NCBI GenBank assembly: GCA_964568485.1 | Contig: CAZMRA010000236.1 | Location: 1-8,075 of the forward strand | DNA: 8,075 nucleotides | Direction of reading: 5' to 3' | Source: CFX5 sp964568485 | GTDB taxonomy: Bacteria; Chloroflexota; Anaerolineae; Caldilineales; Caldilineaceae | Shown: in pieces, positions 1-6,422 of the stretch | Numbering within the stretch: the stretch's first letter is position 1 | How the letters are laid out: every line of letters starts with the position of its first letter | Notes under the pieces: generated by a model | The model's database searches: none | Told to the model about the DNA's origin: nothing | What the model saw: the letters and a program-made list of their open reading frames with translations, nothing else | Made by a program: the position numbers and the translations under genes

Positions 1-1136
1 GTGCCCTCAACGGCTTGGCGGTCGCTGCTGACAACACCTTGTGGATCGGTTCGAACAAAGGCGAGATCTGCCAGTTTGACCCGGTGCGCGTCCAGTGTTT
101 GGAATTTTTTAGCGGTGAGCCCGGCATGGTCGCCGGCGAGTTGACCAGCCTCACCATCGGCGCCGACGGGGCTATCTACTACACGACCGCCGGGGGTGGT
201 GTGAGCATGTACTTAGGGGGACGCTGGCGGGCATTTACCATCCCCGATGAGCCGGTGATCGGCAACGAAATTCATAGCATCACCCAAAGTGAAGATGGGA
301 ATCTGTGGATCGTCAGTGAGCAGGGCATCCAAGCGATCAATCCGCTGACCAACACCACTGTACGCCAATTTACTCGGGATGAGAGCAAACTCACCGCGGC
401 CACGCGTGAAGTGCTCCACGCCTCGCCCGAGGGTGGCATCTGGTACGGCGCCATTGGCGCGAGTTATTTCAACGGCTTGGGCTGGACCAGCTATACCGTG
501 GCGGATGGCCTGGCGGGAAGCTTGGTGCAGGCGATTGCCACCGACAGCCAAGGGCGCACCTGGTTTGGGACCGAAGCGGGCCTGAGCATCTGGAATGGCA
601 GCGAGTTTTTTAATCTGACCGAAGCCAGCAACTTGCCCCATAATCAAATCATCGCCTTATTGGCTGATGACGAGATGATGTGGATTAGTGCGGTGGATGC
701 TGGATTGCTGCGTTTTGAACGAAATCAATTGCGCTTGTTTACCATGGAAAACAGCGCACTTCCTAGTAATACCATTACTGCCCTTGCCCGCAGCGCCGAA
801 GGGGAGCTTTTGGTGGGTCATAATCGCGGTTTGTCCCGCCTGCAAGGGGAGCGATTTGTCCCCATCCCAGAGTTGAACGGCTACGCAGTTCGCGCCCTCG
901 CCGTCGCCCCGGATGGCACCATCTGGGTAGGCACTAATGGGGATGGCCTCCTCTATTTTAATGGCGAACAATGGGGACCGCCGCCTAGCGCTGTCCGCCC
1001 GCCTTCACCCCAGATCAGCACGTTGTTGGTGGATCGAGTGGGCTCCATCTGGGTGGGGGCTGCGAATGGTGGGCTTTTGCGTTATGCCCTCTCAGGCAAT
1101 GGGGCAGTGGTGGATAGTGAGTTGGAGATTGATTAA
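1..1136 (+). CDS. Two-component-regulator-type beta-propeller protein (Reg_prop repeats), 5' partial
   Basis: The reading frame is open to the left edge (first full codon at 3), and its first residues continue a repeat, so the TTG at 15 is not the true start. Counting residues from that TTG, nine blade signatures of the kind 'D-G-x-[IL]-W-[IV]-G-[TS]-x-x-G-[LI]-x-x-[FYW]' are visible, with the Trp or its replacement near residues 10, 55, 98, 143, 183, 223, 266, 304 and 346, that is every 38-45 residues. This matches the Reg_prop family, which forms the ligand-sensing propellers of hybrid two-component systems. The protein ends about 25 residues after the last blade with an acidic tail; no Y_Y_Y, membrane, kinase or DNA-binding domain follows. 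Any output domain or signal peptide would have to lie upstream, off the window. Nine blades with more missing would suit two seven-bladed propellers, but this is inference. Ligand and role are unknown. Confidence 0.85.
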   Translation, partial: ALNGLAVAADNTLWIGSNKGEICQFDPVRVQCLEFFSGEPGMVAGELTSLTIGADGAIYYTTAGGGVSMYLGGRWRAFTIPDEPVIGNEIHSITQSEDGNLWIVSEQGIQAINPLTNTTVRQFTRDESKLTAATREVLHASPEGGIWYGAIGASYFNGLGWTSYTVADGLAGSLVQAIATDSQGRTWFGTEAGLSIWNGSEFFNLTEASNLPHNQIIALLADDEMMWISAVDAGLLRFERNQLRLFTMENSALPSNTITALARSAEGELLVGHNRGLSRLQGERFVPIPELNGYAVRALAVAPDGTIWVGTNGDGLLYFNGEQWGPPPSAVRPPSPQISTLLVDRVGSIWVGAANGGLLRYALSGNGAVVDSELEID

Positions 1137-1188
1137 TCGATCCCCAATCGTGAATCATGGATGACGCATAACAGTCGACGCATCACCT

Positions 1189-1193
1189 AAAGG
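1189..1193 (+). promoter_or_regulatory. Ribosome binding site of the glycosyltransferase gene
   Basis: AAAGG lies six bases before the ATG at 1200, a usual Shine-Dalgarno position. It supports that ATG as the start. The rest of the 63-bp gap after the propeller gene shows no promoter or terminator that I would defend. Confidence 0.5.
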
Positions 1194-1199
1194 TCGCTT

Positions 1200-2972
1200 A
1201 TGGCTCAGACAATTTCGTTGTTGGTGCACGATACGCATGAAGCCGGGGTCAAGGTCGGGGGCATCGGGGCGGTGTTGGATGGCCTACTCAGCGCCCGAGC
1301 CTATCAGCAACAGGTCGCCCGCACCGTCTTGGTCGGTCCGCTGAACGCGGGCGACAGCACCGAGATGGAGCGGCTGGTCAGCCCGCGCAATGGTTTAACG
1401 ATCCGTTACAGCAGCTTGCATGGCCTCTTTGATGATGTTCCCGAGGCGACGCGCCAGGCCTTGCAGCGCGTCGAGCAGCAATTTCAAGTGGCCTTGCTCT
1501 ATGGCACGCGGCGCTTTGGTGATGCCACCCACGAAGTGATCCTGGTCGATGTCACCAACCCTAACCGTGACGAGATCAACAGCTTCAAGTTCCATCTTTG
1601 GCAACATTATGGCTTAGATTCGGCGCGGTATGAATGGAATCCGGAATATGATCAGTACATCTCCATCGCACCGCCCCTGTTTGCTGCGTTAAAAGCCATC
1701 GATGCTGATAGCGGGGTTGCCCCTGGCGAGAAGATTGTCCTGGCCCATGAGTGGCTGGGCATGCCCGTAGTCTTCGCCGCCCAATTGGCCGAGCCGGGGC
1801 AGTGGCACACCGTTTTCTATGCCCATGAGATGGCAACCGCCCGCGTGCTGATCGAAGGACATGGTGGCCATGATACGCGCTTTTACAATGCGCTCTTCAA
1901 AGCTAGAGAATGGCAAATGGATCTGGAAGCGCTGTTTGGGAACCAGGATGATTTCTTCAAACACGCGATCCTGCGCCAAGTGGCCCGGTGCGACAAGATC
2001 CTTGCCGTGGGTGATCTGGTGGTCGATGAATTGCGCTTTTTAGGGGGAGCCGTGGGCAGTGCCCCCATCGATTTGGTCTACAATGGAGTTCCGGCCATTG
2101 AGTGTACCTTGCCCGAAAAGCTCGAATCCAAGCGGCGGTTGCAAAAATATTGCGAGAATCTGCTCGGCTATGTTCCGGATTACGTCTTCACCCATGTCAC
2201 CCGCTTGGTGATTTCCAAAGCCCTGTGGCGCGACTTGCGGGTGCTCGAACATTTGGATCGGCTCTTGCGCGCGGATGGGAAGCGCGCCGTTCATTTTATC
2301 TTGAGCACCAGCGTCCCTGCCGGACGTCGCTCGGAATGGGTGCACGCTTGGGAGAGCCAATATGGCTGGCCGGTGGGTCACCGCGCCGATAATGGCGATT
2401 TGGTCGATCACGAAATTCCTTTCTTCTTTGATGGGGTGGAGCCCTTCAACCGGCATGCCCAGGCCAGCCGCGCGGTGTTGATCAACCAGTTTGGCTGGAG
2501 CCAAGACCGCTGTGGGCGGCGTATGCCAGCGGAGATGGAGTTTATGGATGTGCGCCGCGGCAGCGATCTCGAATTTGGGCAAAGTATTTACGAGCCCTTC
2601 GGCATTGCGCAGGTGGAGCCCTTAAATTTTGGCGCGCTCTGTTGTGTCAGCAATGTCTGTGGTTGTGTTGGGTTTGTACAGCGGGCTAGTGGTGATCTGG
2701 CGCAAGTGCCCAATTTGGTGGTGGCGGATTATGTATCATTGCCGCCCAGCTATTGGTTGGGCAGTCCGTATGATGCGCTGGCCATCAACCAAAGTACGCG
2801 TGACTGGTTGGAAGCCACCAACAGTGCTCAGGTCGCCCAGACAATTTTCGACCGCCTCCCGCGCACATCCGCACAACTGCAAGCCATGCTGGAACAAGGT
2901 CAAGCCACTGCCCGGGCGATGAGTTGGGAAGTTGTCGTACAGGACTATCTCCTCCCCAGCTTACGGCGCTAA
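1200..2972 (+). CDS. Glycogen/starch synthase-like glycosyltransferase (GT-B fold)
   Basis: A 590-residue protein probably transferring glucose from a nucleotide sugar to an alpha-glucan in the cytoplasm. The N-terminal half has KVGGIG at 18-23, the glycine loop that in GlgA-type synthases (KxGGL) contacts the nucleotide sugar. HEW at 183-185, FYAHEM at 206-211, FYN at 228-230 and YNGV at 294-297 follow the order seen in glycogen synthases. The C-terminal domain has TRLVISK at 334-340, with the Arg and Lys expected at the donor phosphates, and an EX7E motif with Glu465 and Glu473, followed by a glycine-containing loop. It is longer than a typical bacterial GlgA (about 480 residues) and differs enough that I do not give it the symbol glgA. 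It lies 69 bp before glgB on the same strand, which supports a role in glycogen synthesis. Four cysteines cluster at 481, 482, 487 and 489, next to the catalytic motif. A trehalose- or sucrose-type GT4 activity is the main alternative. Confidence 0.8.
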   Translation: MAQTISLLVHDTHEAGVKVGGIGAVLDGLLSARAYQQQVARTVLVGPLNAGDSTEMERLVSPRNGLTIRYSSLHGLFDDVPEATRQALQRVEQQFQVALLYGTRRFGDATHEVILVDVTNPNRDEINSFKFHLWQHYGLDSARYEWNPEYDQYISIAPPLFAALKAIDADSGVAPGEKIVLAHEWLGMPVVFAAQLAEPGQWHTVFYAHEMATARVLIEGHGGHDTRFYNALFKAREWQMDLEALFGNQDDFFKHAILRQVARCDKILAVGDLVVDELRFLGGAVGSAPIDLVYNGVPAIECTLPEKLESKRRLQKYCENLLGYVPDYVFTHVTRLVISKALWRDLRVLEHLDRLLRADGKRAVHFILSTSVPAGRRSEWVHAWESQYGWPVGHRADNGDLVDHEIPFFFDGVEPFNRHAQASRAVLINQFGWSQDRCGRRMPAEMEFMDVRRGSDLEFGQSIYEPFGIAQVEPLNFGALCCVSNVCGCVGFVQRASGDLAQVPNLVVADYVSLPPSYWLGSPYDALAINQSTRDWLEATNSAQVAQTIFDRLPRTSAQLQAMLEQGQATARAMSWEVVVQDYLLPSLRR

Positions 2973-2994
2973 GCCTATTCTGTTAAGTGTGGTT

Positions 2995-3013
2995 AGTCCG
3001 TTATTATCGGATT
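2995..3013. repeat. Inverted repeat upstream of glgB
   Basis: The arms TCCG (2997-3000) and CGGA (3008-3011) flank the seven-base AT spacer TTATTAT. Including one G-T pair and an outer A-T pair, the arms extend to six bases. There is no T-tract after it, so it is a poor intrinsic terminator for the glycosyltransferase gene. It could be a weak hairpin or half of an operator. Arms this short can occur by chance. Confidence 0.3.
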
Positions 3014-3017
3014 TAGG

Positions 3018-3027
3018 CCAGATCTGG
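3018..3027. promoter_or_regulatory. Perfect 10-bp palindrome, possible glgB operator
   Basis: CCAGATCTGG is a perfect palindrome ending 14 bases before the glgB ATG. Its right arm overlaps the TGG of an extended -10-like element. The pentamer AGATC inside it recurs exactly ten bases later (3020-3024 and 3030-3034), about one helical turn. A dimeric regulator bound here would cover the start region. This is seen in the sequence, but the function is inferred and no known operator consensus is matched. Confidence 0.3.
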
Positions 3028-3033
3028 TAAGAT
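3025..3033 (+). promoter_or_regulatory. Candidate extended -10 promoter for glgB
   Basis: TGGTAAGAT fits TGn plus TAnnAT of an extended -10 element. A start 7-9 bases downstream would fall at about 3040-3042, on or next to the glgB ATG, giving a leaderless or nearly leaderless mRNA. No clear -35 box is present at the normal distance, as is usual for extended -10 promoters. A second weak -10-like string, TATTAT at 3002-3007, lies in the spacer of the inverted repeat upstream. Confidence 0.3.
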
Positions 3034-3041
3034 CATAAAGT

Positions 3042-5285
3042 ATGACAGAGCCAGAAGCTAGGTCAACGAAGGTTTCATCAACGGCTTCTTCCGCCGAACT
3101 TGATGCCATTGTCGGAGGGTATCACGGCGCGCCTTATGACATTTTGGGGCCTCACCTAGTAACGGAAGCTGGCCGCACGTTTCTCGTCGTGCGCACGTTT
3201 CGCCCATTGGATGCCCAGGTGACGTTGTTGGATCTGGCAAGCGAACAACGTTATCCGCTGACCCGCATCCATGAAGGGGGTATTTTCGAGGCCCACTTTC
3301 TCGATCGTACCGAGCCGTTTGCCTATCGCTTGCTGGTTACCGACCCGAGTGGTACCGAACATATCCTCGAAGACCCGTACCGTTTTCCCTTGCAACTGAA
3401 TGATTACGATCTTTACCTCTTTGGTGAAGGGAATCTCTTCGAAGCGTACGATAAATTCGGCGCCCATCCGTGTACCATCGATGGTGTGGCCGGTGTCCAT
3501 TTTGCGATCTGGGCCCCCAACGCGCAGCGGGTCAGTGTGATTGGTCCATTCAACGCATGGGATACCCGAATGCACCCCATGCAGCGCCGCGGTGAAGTTG
3601 GCGTCTGGGAGCTGTTTGTTCCCAATCTACCCATCGGCATGGTCTATAAATACAATGTTTTGTCGCGATTTATGGGCTATACGGTTGACAAGAGCGATCC
3701 GTATGGATTCTTTGCTGAGATGCGCCCCCATAACGGCTCGCGAATTTGGGATTTGGACCAATATGAGTGGCACGATCAAGCGTGGATAGAGACGCGGCCT
3801 GAGCGTCAAGCCCTCAACCAGCCGATCAATATCTACGAGGTCCATTTGGGGAGTTGGCGGCGCGTCCCGCACGACAATAGCTTTCTTTCCTATCGCGATC
3901 TCGCTCACCAACTAGCTGATTATGCCCAACAGATGGGCTACACCCACATCGAGCTGCTGCCAATCACTGAGCATCCCTATGATGGATCGTGGGGATATCA
4001 ATGCACGGGCTATTTTGCCCCGACCAGCCGCTTTGGGACGCCAGACGATTTCATGTACTTTGTCGACTATTGTCACCAGCAGGGCATCGGGGTGATTCTG
4101 GACTGGGTGCCTGCCCATTTCGCCAAAGATGCGCATGGCTTGGCCTTTTTTGATGGCTCTCACCTCTACGAGCATGCTGATCCACGCCAGGGCGAACAGC
4201 CCGATTGGGGGACCAAGGTCTTTAATTTTGGCCGCAACGAGGTGTGCAATTTTTTGCTCAATAGTGCCCTCTTCTGGCTGAAAAAGTACCATCTTGACGG
4301 GCTACGGGTCGATGCGGTCGCCTCGATGCTCTATTTGGACTTTGGCCGCAAAGATGGTGAATGGCTGCCCAATCGATATGGTGGTCGCGAGAATTTAGAG
4401 GCAATTGATTTTATCCGTCGTTTCAACGAATTGACCCATACCGAGGTCCCGGGTATTCTCACCATTGCCGAAGAGAGCACCTCCTGGCCAATGGTGACCC
4501 GGCCGACCTACACCGGCGGCCTAGGGTTTGATCTGAAGTGGAACATGGGCTGGATGCACGACATGCTCAGCTATATGCAGAAAGATCCAATCCATCGTAG
4601 CTACTACCAGAATCAAATCTCCTTCAGTTTGATGTATGCGTTTAGCGAAAATTTTGTGCTACCCTTCAGTCATGATGAGGTCGTACATCTCAAACGTGCC
4701 ATGCTTGATAAAATGCCGGGTGATCTCTGGCAAAAATTTGCCAATTTGCGGCTGCTGTATGGCTACATGACCGGTCACCCGGGTAAAAAATTGCTCTTTA
4801 TGGGGGGCGAATTTGGGCAATGGCACGAGTGGAATGAAGACCAAAGCTTGGATTGGCATCTGCTCGATGAGCCCGCACATGGACAATTGCAACAGTTTGT
4901 TGCTCAATTGAATCACTTGTATCTCAACGAGCCCGCCCTCCACGCCCTGGAAACAAGCTGGGAAGGCTTCCAGTGGATCGATCTCAGCGATGCCGCGCAA
5001 TCAGTGATCAGCTTCTGCCGCCGAGCGCACGATCCAGAAGATTTACTCGTCTTCGTCTGTAACTTCACCCCCGTCCCGCGGTGGAACTATCGAGTAGGTC
5101 TCCCCAAAGCTGGAAGTTATCAAGAAGTGTTGAATAGTGATTGGCCGCAATTTGGCGGAAGCGGCGTTGAAAATCCGACATTGATTCACGCCGAAGACTA
5201 TCCGTGGCAGCATTGCACTTGGTCGGCACCGCTCAACCTGCCGCCGTTGGGGCTGACAATTTTAAAGCCATGTCTATCAGGATGA
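3042..5285 (+). CDS. glgB: 1,4-alpha-glucan branching enzyme (GH13)
   Basis: A 747-residue enzyme, close to the roughly 730 residues of E. coli GlgB, that cuts alpha-1,4 chains and rejoins them in alpha-1,6 linkage in glycogen. An N-terminal beta domain (about 20-115, with 'YHGAPYDILGPH' typical of GlgB N1) is followed by a CBM48 domain (about 145-235, with FAIWAPNA), the GH13 barrel (about 260-625) and a C-terminal beta domain to the end. All catalytic regions are present: region I DWVPAHF at 354-360, region II DGLRVDAV with nucleophile Asp424, region III AEEST with acid/base Glu477, and region IV FSHDEV with Asp545. Region I has Ala where many GlgB proteins have Gly (DWVPGHF), probably without consequence. 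The first ATG of the frame is used because it precedes the N1 domain, but no convincing Shine-Dalgarno sequence stands before it. The gene stops seven bases before the next start, suggesting cotranscription. Confidence 0.97.
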   Translation: MTEPEARSTKVSSTASSAELDAIVGGYHGAPYDILGPHLVTEAGRTFLVVRTFRPLDAQVTLLDLASEQRYPLTRIHEGGIFEAHFLDRTEPFAYRLLVTDPSGTEHILEDPYRFPLQLNDYDLYLFGEGNLFEAYDKFGAHPCTIDGVAGVHFAIWAPNAQRVSVIGPFNAWDTRMHPMQRRGEVGVWELFVPNLPIGMVYKYNVLSRFMGYTVDKSDPYGFFAEMRPHNGSRIWDLDQYEWHDQAWIETRPERQALNQPINIYEVHLGSWRRVPHDNSFLSYRDLAHQLADYAQQMGYTHIELLPITEHPYDGSWGYQCTGYFAPTSRFGTPDDFMYFVDYCHQQGIGVILDWVPAHFAKDAHGLAFFDGSHLYEHADPRQGEQPDWGTKVFNFGRNEVCNFLLNSALFWLKKYHLDGLRVDAVASMLYLDFGRKDGEWLPNRYGGRENLEAIDFIRRFNELTHTEVPGILTIAEESTSWPMVTRPTYTGGLGFDLKWNMGWMHDMLSYMQKDPIHRSYYQNQISFSLMYAFSENFVLPFSHDEVVHLKRAMLDKMPGDLWQKFANLRLLYGYMTGHPGKKLLFMGGEFGQWHEWNEDQSLDWHLLDEPAHGQLQQFVAQLNHLYLNEPALHALETSWEGFQWIDLSDAAQSVISFCRRAHDPEDLLVFVCNFTPVPRWNYRVGLPKAGSYQEVLNSDWPQFGGSGVENPTLIHAEDYPWQHCTWSAPLNLPPLGLTILKPCLSG
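5279..5282 (+). promoter_or_regulatory. Ribosome binding site inside the end of glgB
   Basis: AGGA overlaps the last codons of glgB and stands ten bases before the ATG at 5293. It favours that ATG over the in-frame ATG at 5299 (16 bases away) and fits translational coupling to glgB. Confidence 0.45.
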
Positions 5286-5292
5286 AAATAGC

Positions 5293-6420
5293 ATGTCTAT
5301 GGAACCAACTGCGCGTCCATTGATCCAAGTAGTTGAGGATGATCCTCACTTAAATATGGCGTTGAGCGAAACACTGCGCTCCTACGATTTTGCCGTAGAA
5401 TCGTTTGCCAATGGGGTCGAGGCTTTGGCTTGGTTGCAAAATCACCGCCCTGACGTCATTCTCTGTGACATCCTGATGCCAGAGATGGATGGCTATACGT
5501 TGTTGCGTCATACTCGTGCCACCCCAGAGCTGCGCATGCTGCCCTTTATCTTCTTGACTGCGCGTACCTCCATGGCCGACCAACGCTTGGCTCGCGAAAT
5601 TGGGGTTGAAGATTATCTGACCAAGCCGATCGACAGTGAAAGCTTGGTCATCGCCATCAAAAATGTGCTGCGCCGTCAGCAGCAAATGCAAGAGGCGATG
5701 AACCGCCAGATGGATGAGCTGCGCAACCGGATTGTCACGGTTTTGCAGCATGAATTCCGCACACCATTGACCTTCGTCTTGGGCTATGCGGAATATTTAT
5801 TGGAAGCGATCGAAACCGGTTATGACCGTGAAGAGCTGCACAAATCAGTCTCGGCCATCTTGGATGGAGGGCAGCGCCTCCAACGGCTGATCGAGAGCTT
5901 TCTACTCTTGGCCGAATTACAAAATCATAAGCTCAAGAGCGAAGAGTTGCGCGATCTGAATCCGTATCTCTTGTGGCACAGCGTGGTCTATGCGCTTGAT
6001 CCGGCCTCAATAGCCCCCAATTTACAGATTGAGGTGGGTGAGGAAACAGAGGACGTCGTCATTAATGGCAATGCGGCGTTGCTGGAAGAGGCGTTGCGGC
6101 GCTTGTTGGATAATGCTATCAAATACAGCCGTCCCGACTCGCAACGAATCCAGCTGCTCGTCCAATCAAAACCACCGTACGTCGGTCTCCAGATTATCGA
6201 TGACGGTGTGGGGATGACTGCCGAGCAGGTGAAGGCACTAGCAAAGCCCTTTGAGCAGCTCAATCGTGAAAATCGTACCGAGCCGGGCGCTGGCTTGAGC
6301 TTAGCGTTGGTGCGTCATATTGCGGTGCTCCATGGTGGCAACTTACAGATCGATAGCGTGCCCGGTAAAGGTAGCACATTTACCATCTGGTTACCTGCCG
6401 CACACCCGACAGTACAGTGA
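5293..6420 (+). CDS. REC-histidine kinase protein without sensor domain
   Basis: A 375-residue cytoplasmic two-component protein. Residues 10-128 are a receiver domain with the acidic pair Asp16-Asp17, phosphoacceptor Asp59 (in CDILMPEMDG), Thr89 and Lys111. A short Gln/Met-rich helix (129-146) leads to HisKA with the H-box HEFRTPL and phospho-accepting His153. HATPase_c follows with N-box Asn274 (LLDNAIKYS), G1 DDGVGM (303-308), F-box KPFEQLN (318-324) and G2 GAGLSLALV (332-340). All kinase and receiver residues are intact, so both autophosphorylation and phospho-reception are expected. There are no membrane segments, PAS, GAF or DNA-binding domain; the input is probably phosphorylation of the receiver by another kinase. 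It sits seven bases after glgB and its stop interlocks with the nagA start, so it is likely cotranscribed with both. The downstream partner and the regulated genes are not in the window. Confidence 0.93.
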   Translation: MSMEPTARPLIQVVEDDPHLNMALSETLRSYDFAVESFANGVEALAWLQNHRPDVILCDILMPEMDGYTLLRHTRATPELRMLPFIFLTARTSMADQRLAREIGVEDYLTKPIDSESLVIAIKNVLRRQQQMQEAMNRQMDELRNRIVTVLQHEFRTPLTFVLGYAEYLLEAIETGYDREELHKSVSAILDGGQRLQRLIESFLLLAELQNHKLKSEELRDLNPYLLWHSVVYALDPASIAPNLQIEVGEETEDVVINGNAALLEEALRRLLDNAIKYSRPDSQRIQLLVQSKPPYVGLQIIDDGVGMTAEQVKALAKPFEQLNRENRTEPGAGLSLALVRHIAVLHGGNLQIDSVPGKGSTFTIWLPAAHPTVQ

Positions 6421-6422
6421 TA

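Noticed and set aside
213..647. Long open frame of 144 codons on the - strand inside the propeller gene, and similar long antisense frames in the other genes (for example 2040-2582 and 3912-4292).
   Set aside because: These are antisense shadows in GC-rich coding sequence; their translations show no family motifs, and the + strand genes are clearly real.
1129..1136. Palindrome GATTAATC at the end of the propeller gene.
   Set aside because: It spans the last codons and the stop, is short, and has no terminator-like context.
4101..4123. Ala in place of Gly in GlgB region I (DWVPAHF) as a sign of an inactive or changed enzyme.
   Set aside because: All catalytic residues (Asp424, Glu477, Asp545) and flanking motifs are intact, and a small-residue exchange here is expected to be tolerated.
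5269..5300. Nine-base direct repeat CATGTCTAT at 5269-5277 and 5292-5300, the second holding the start codon of the kinase gene, and a 17-codon frame opening at 5270.
   Set aside because: The repeat is short and lies mostly in coding sequence; the mini-frame has no ribosome binding site and no recognisable peptide. Chance is the simplest explanation.
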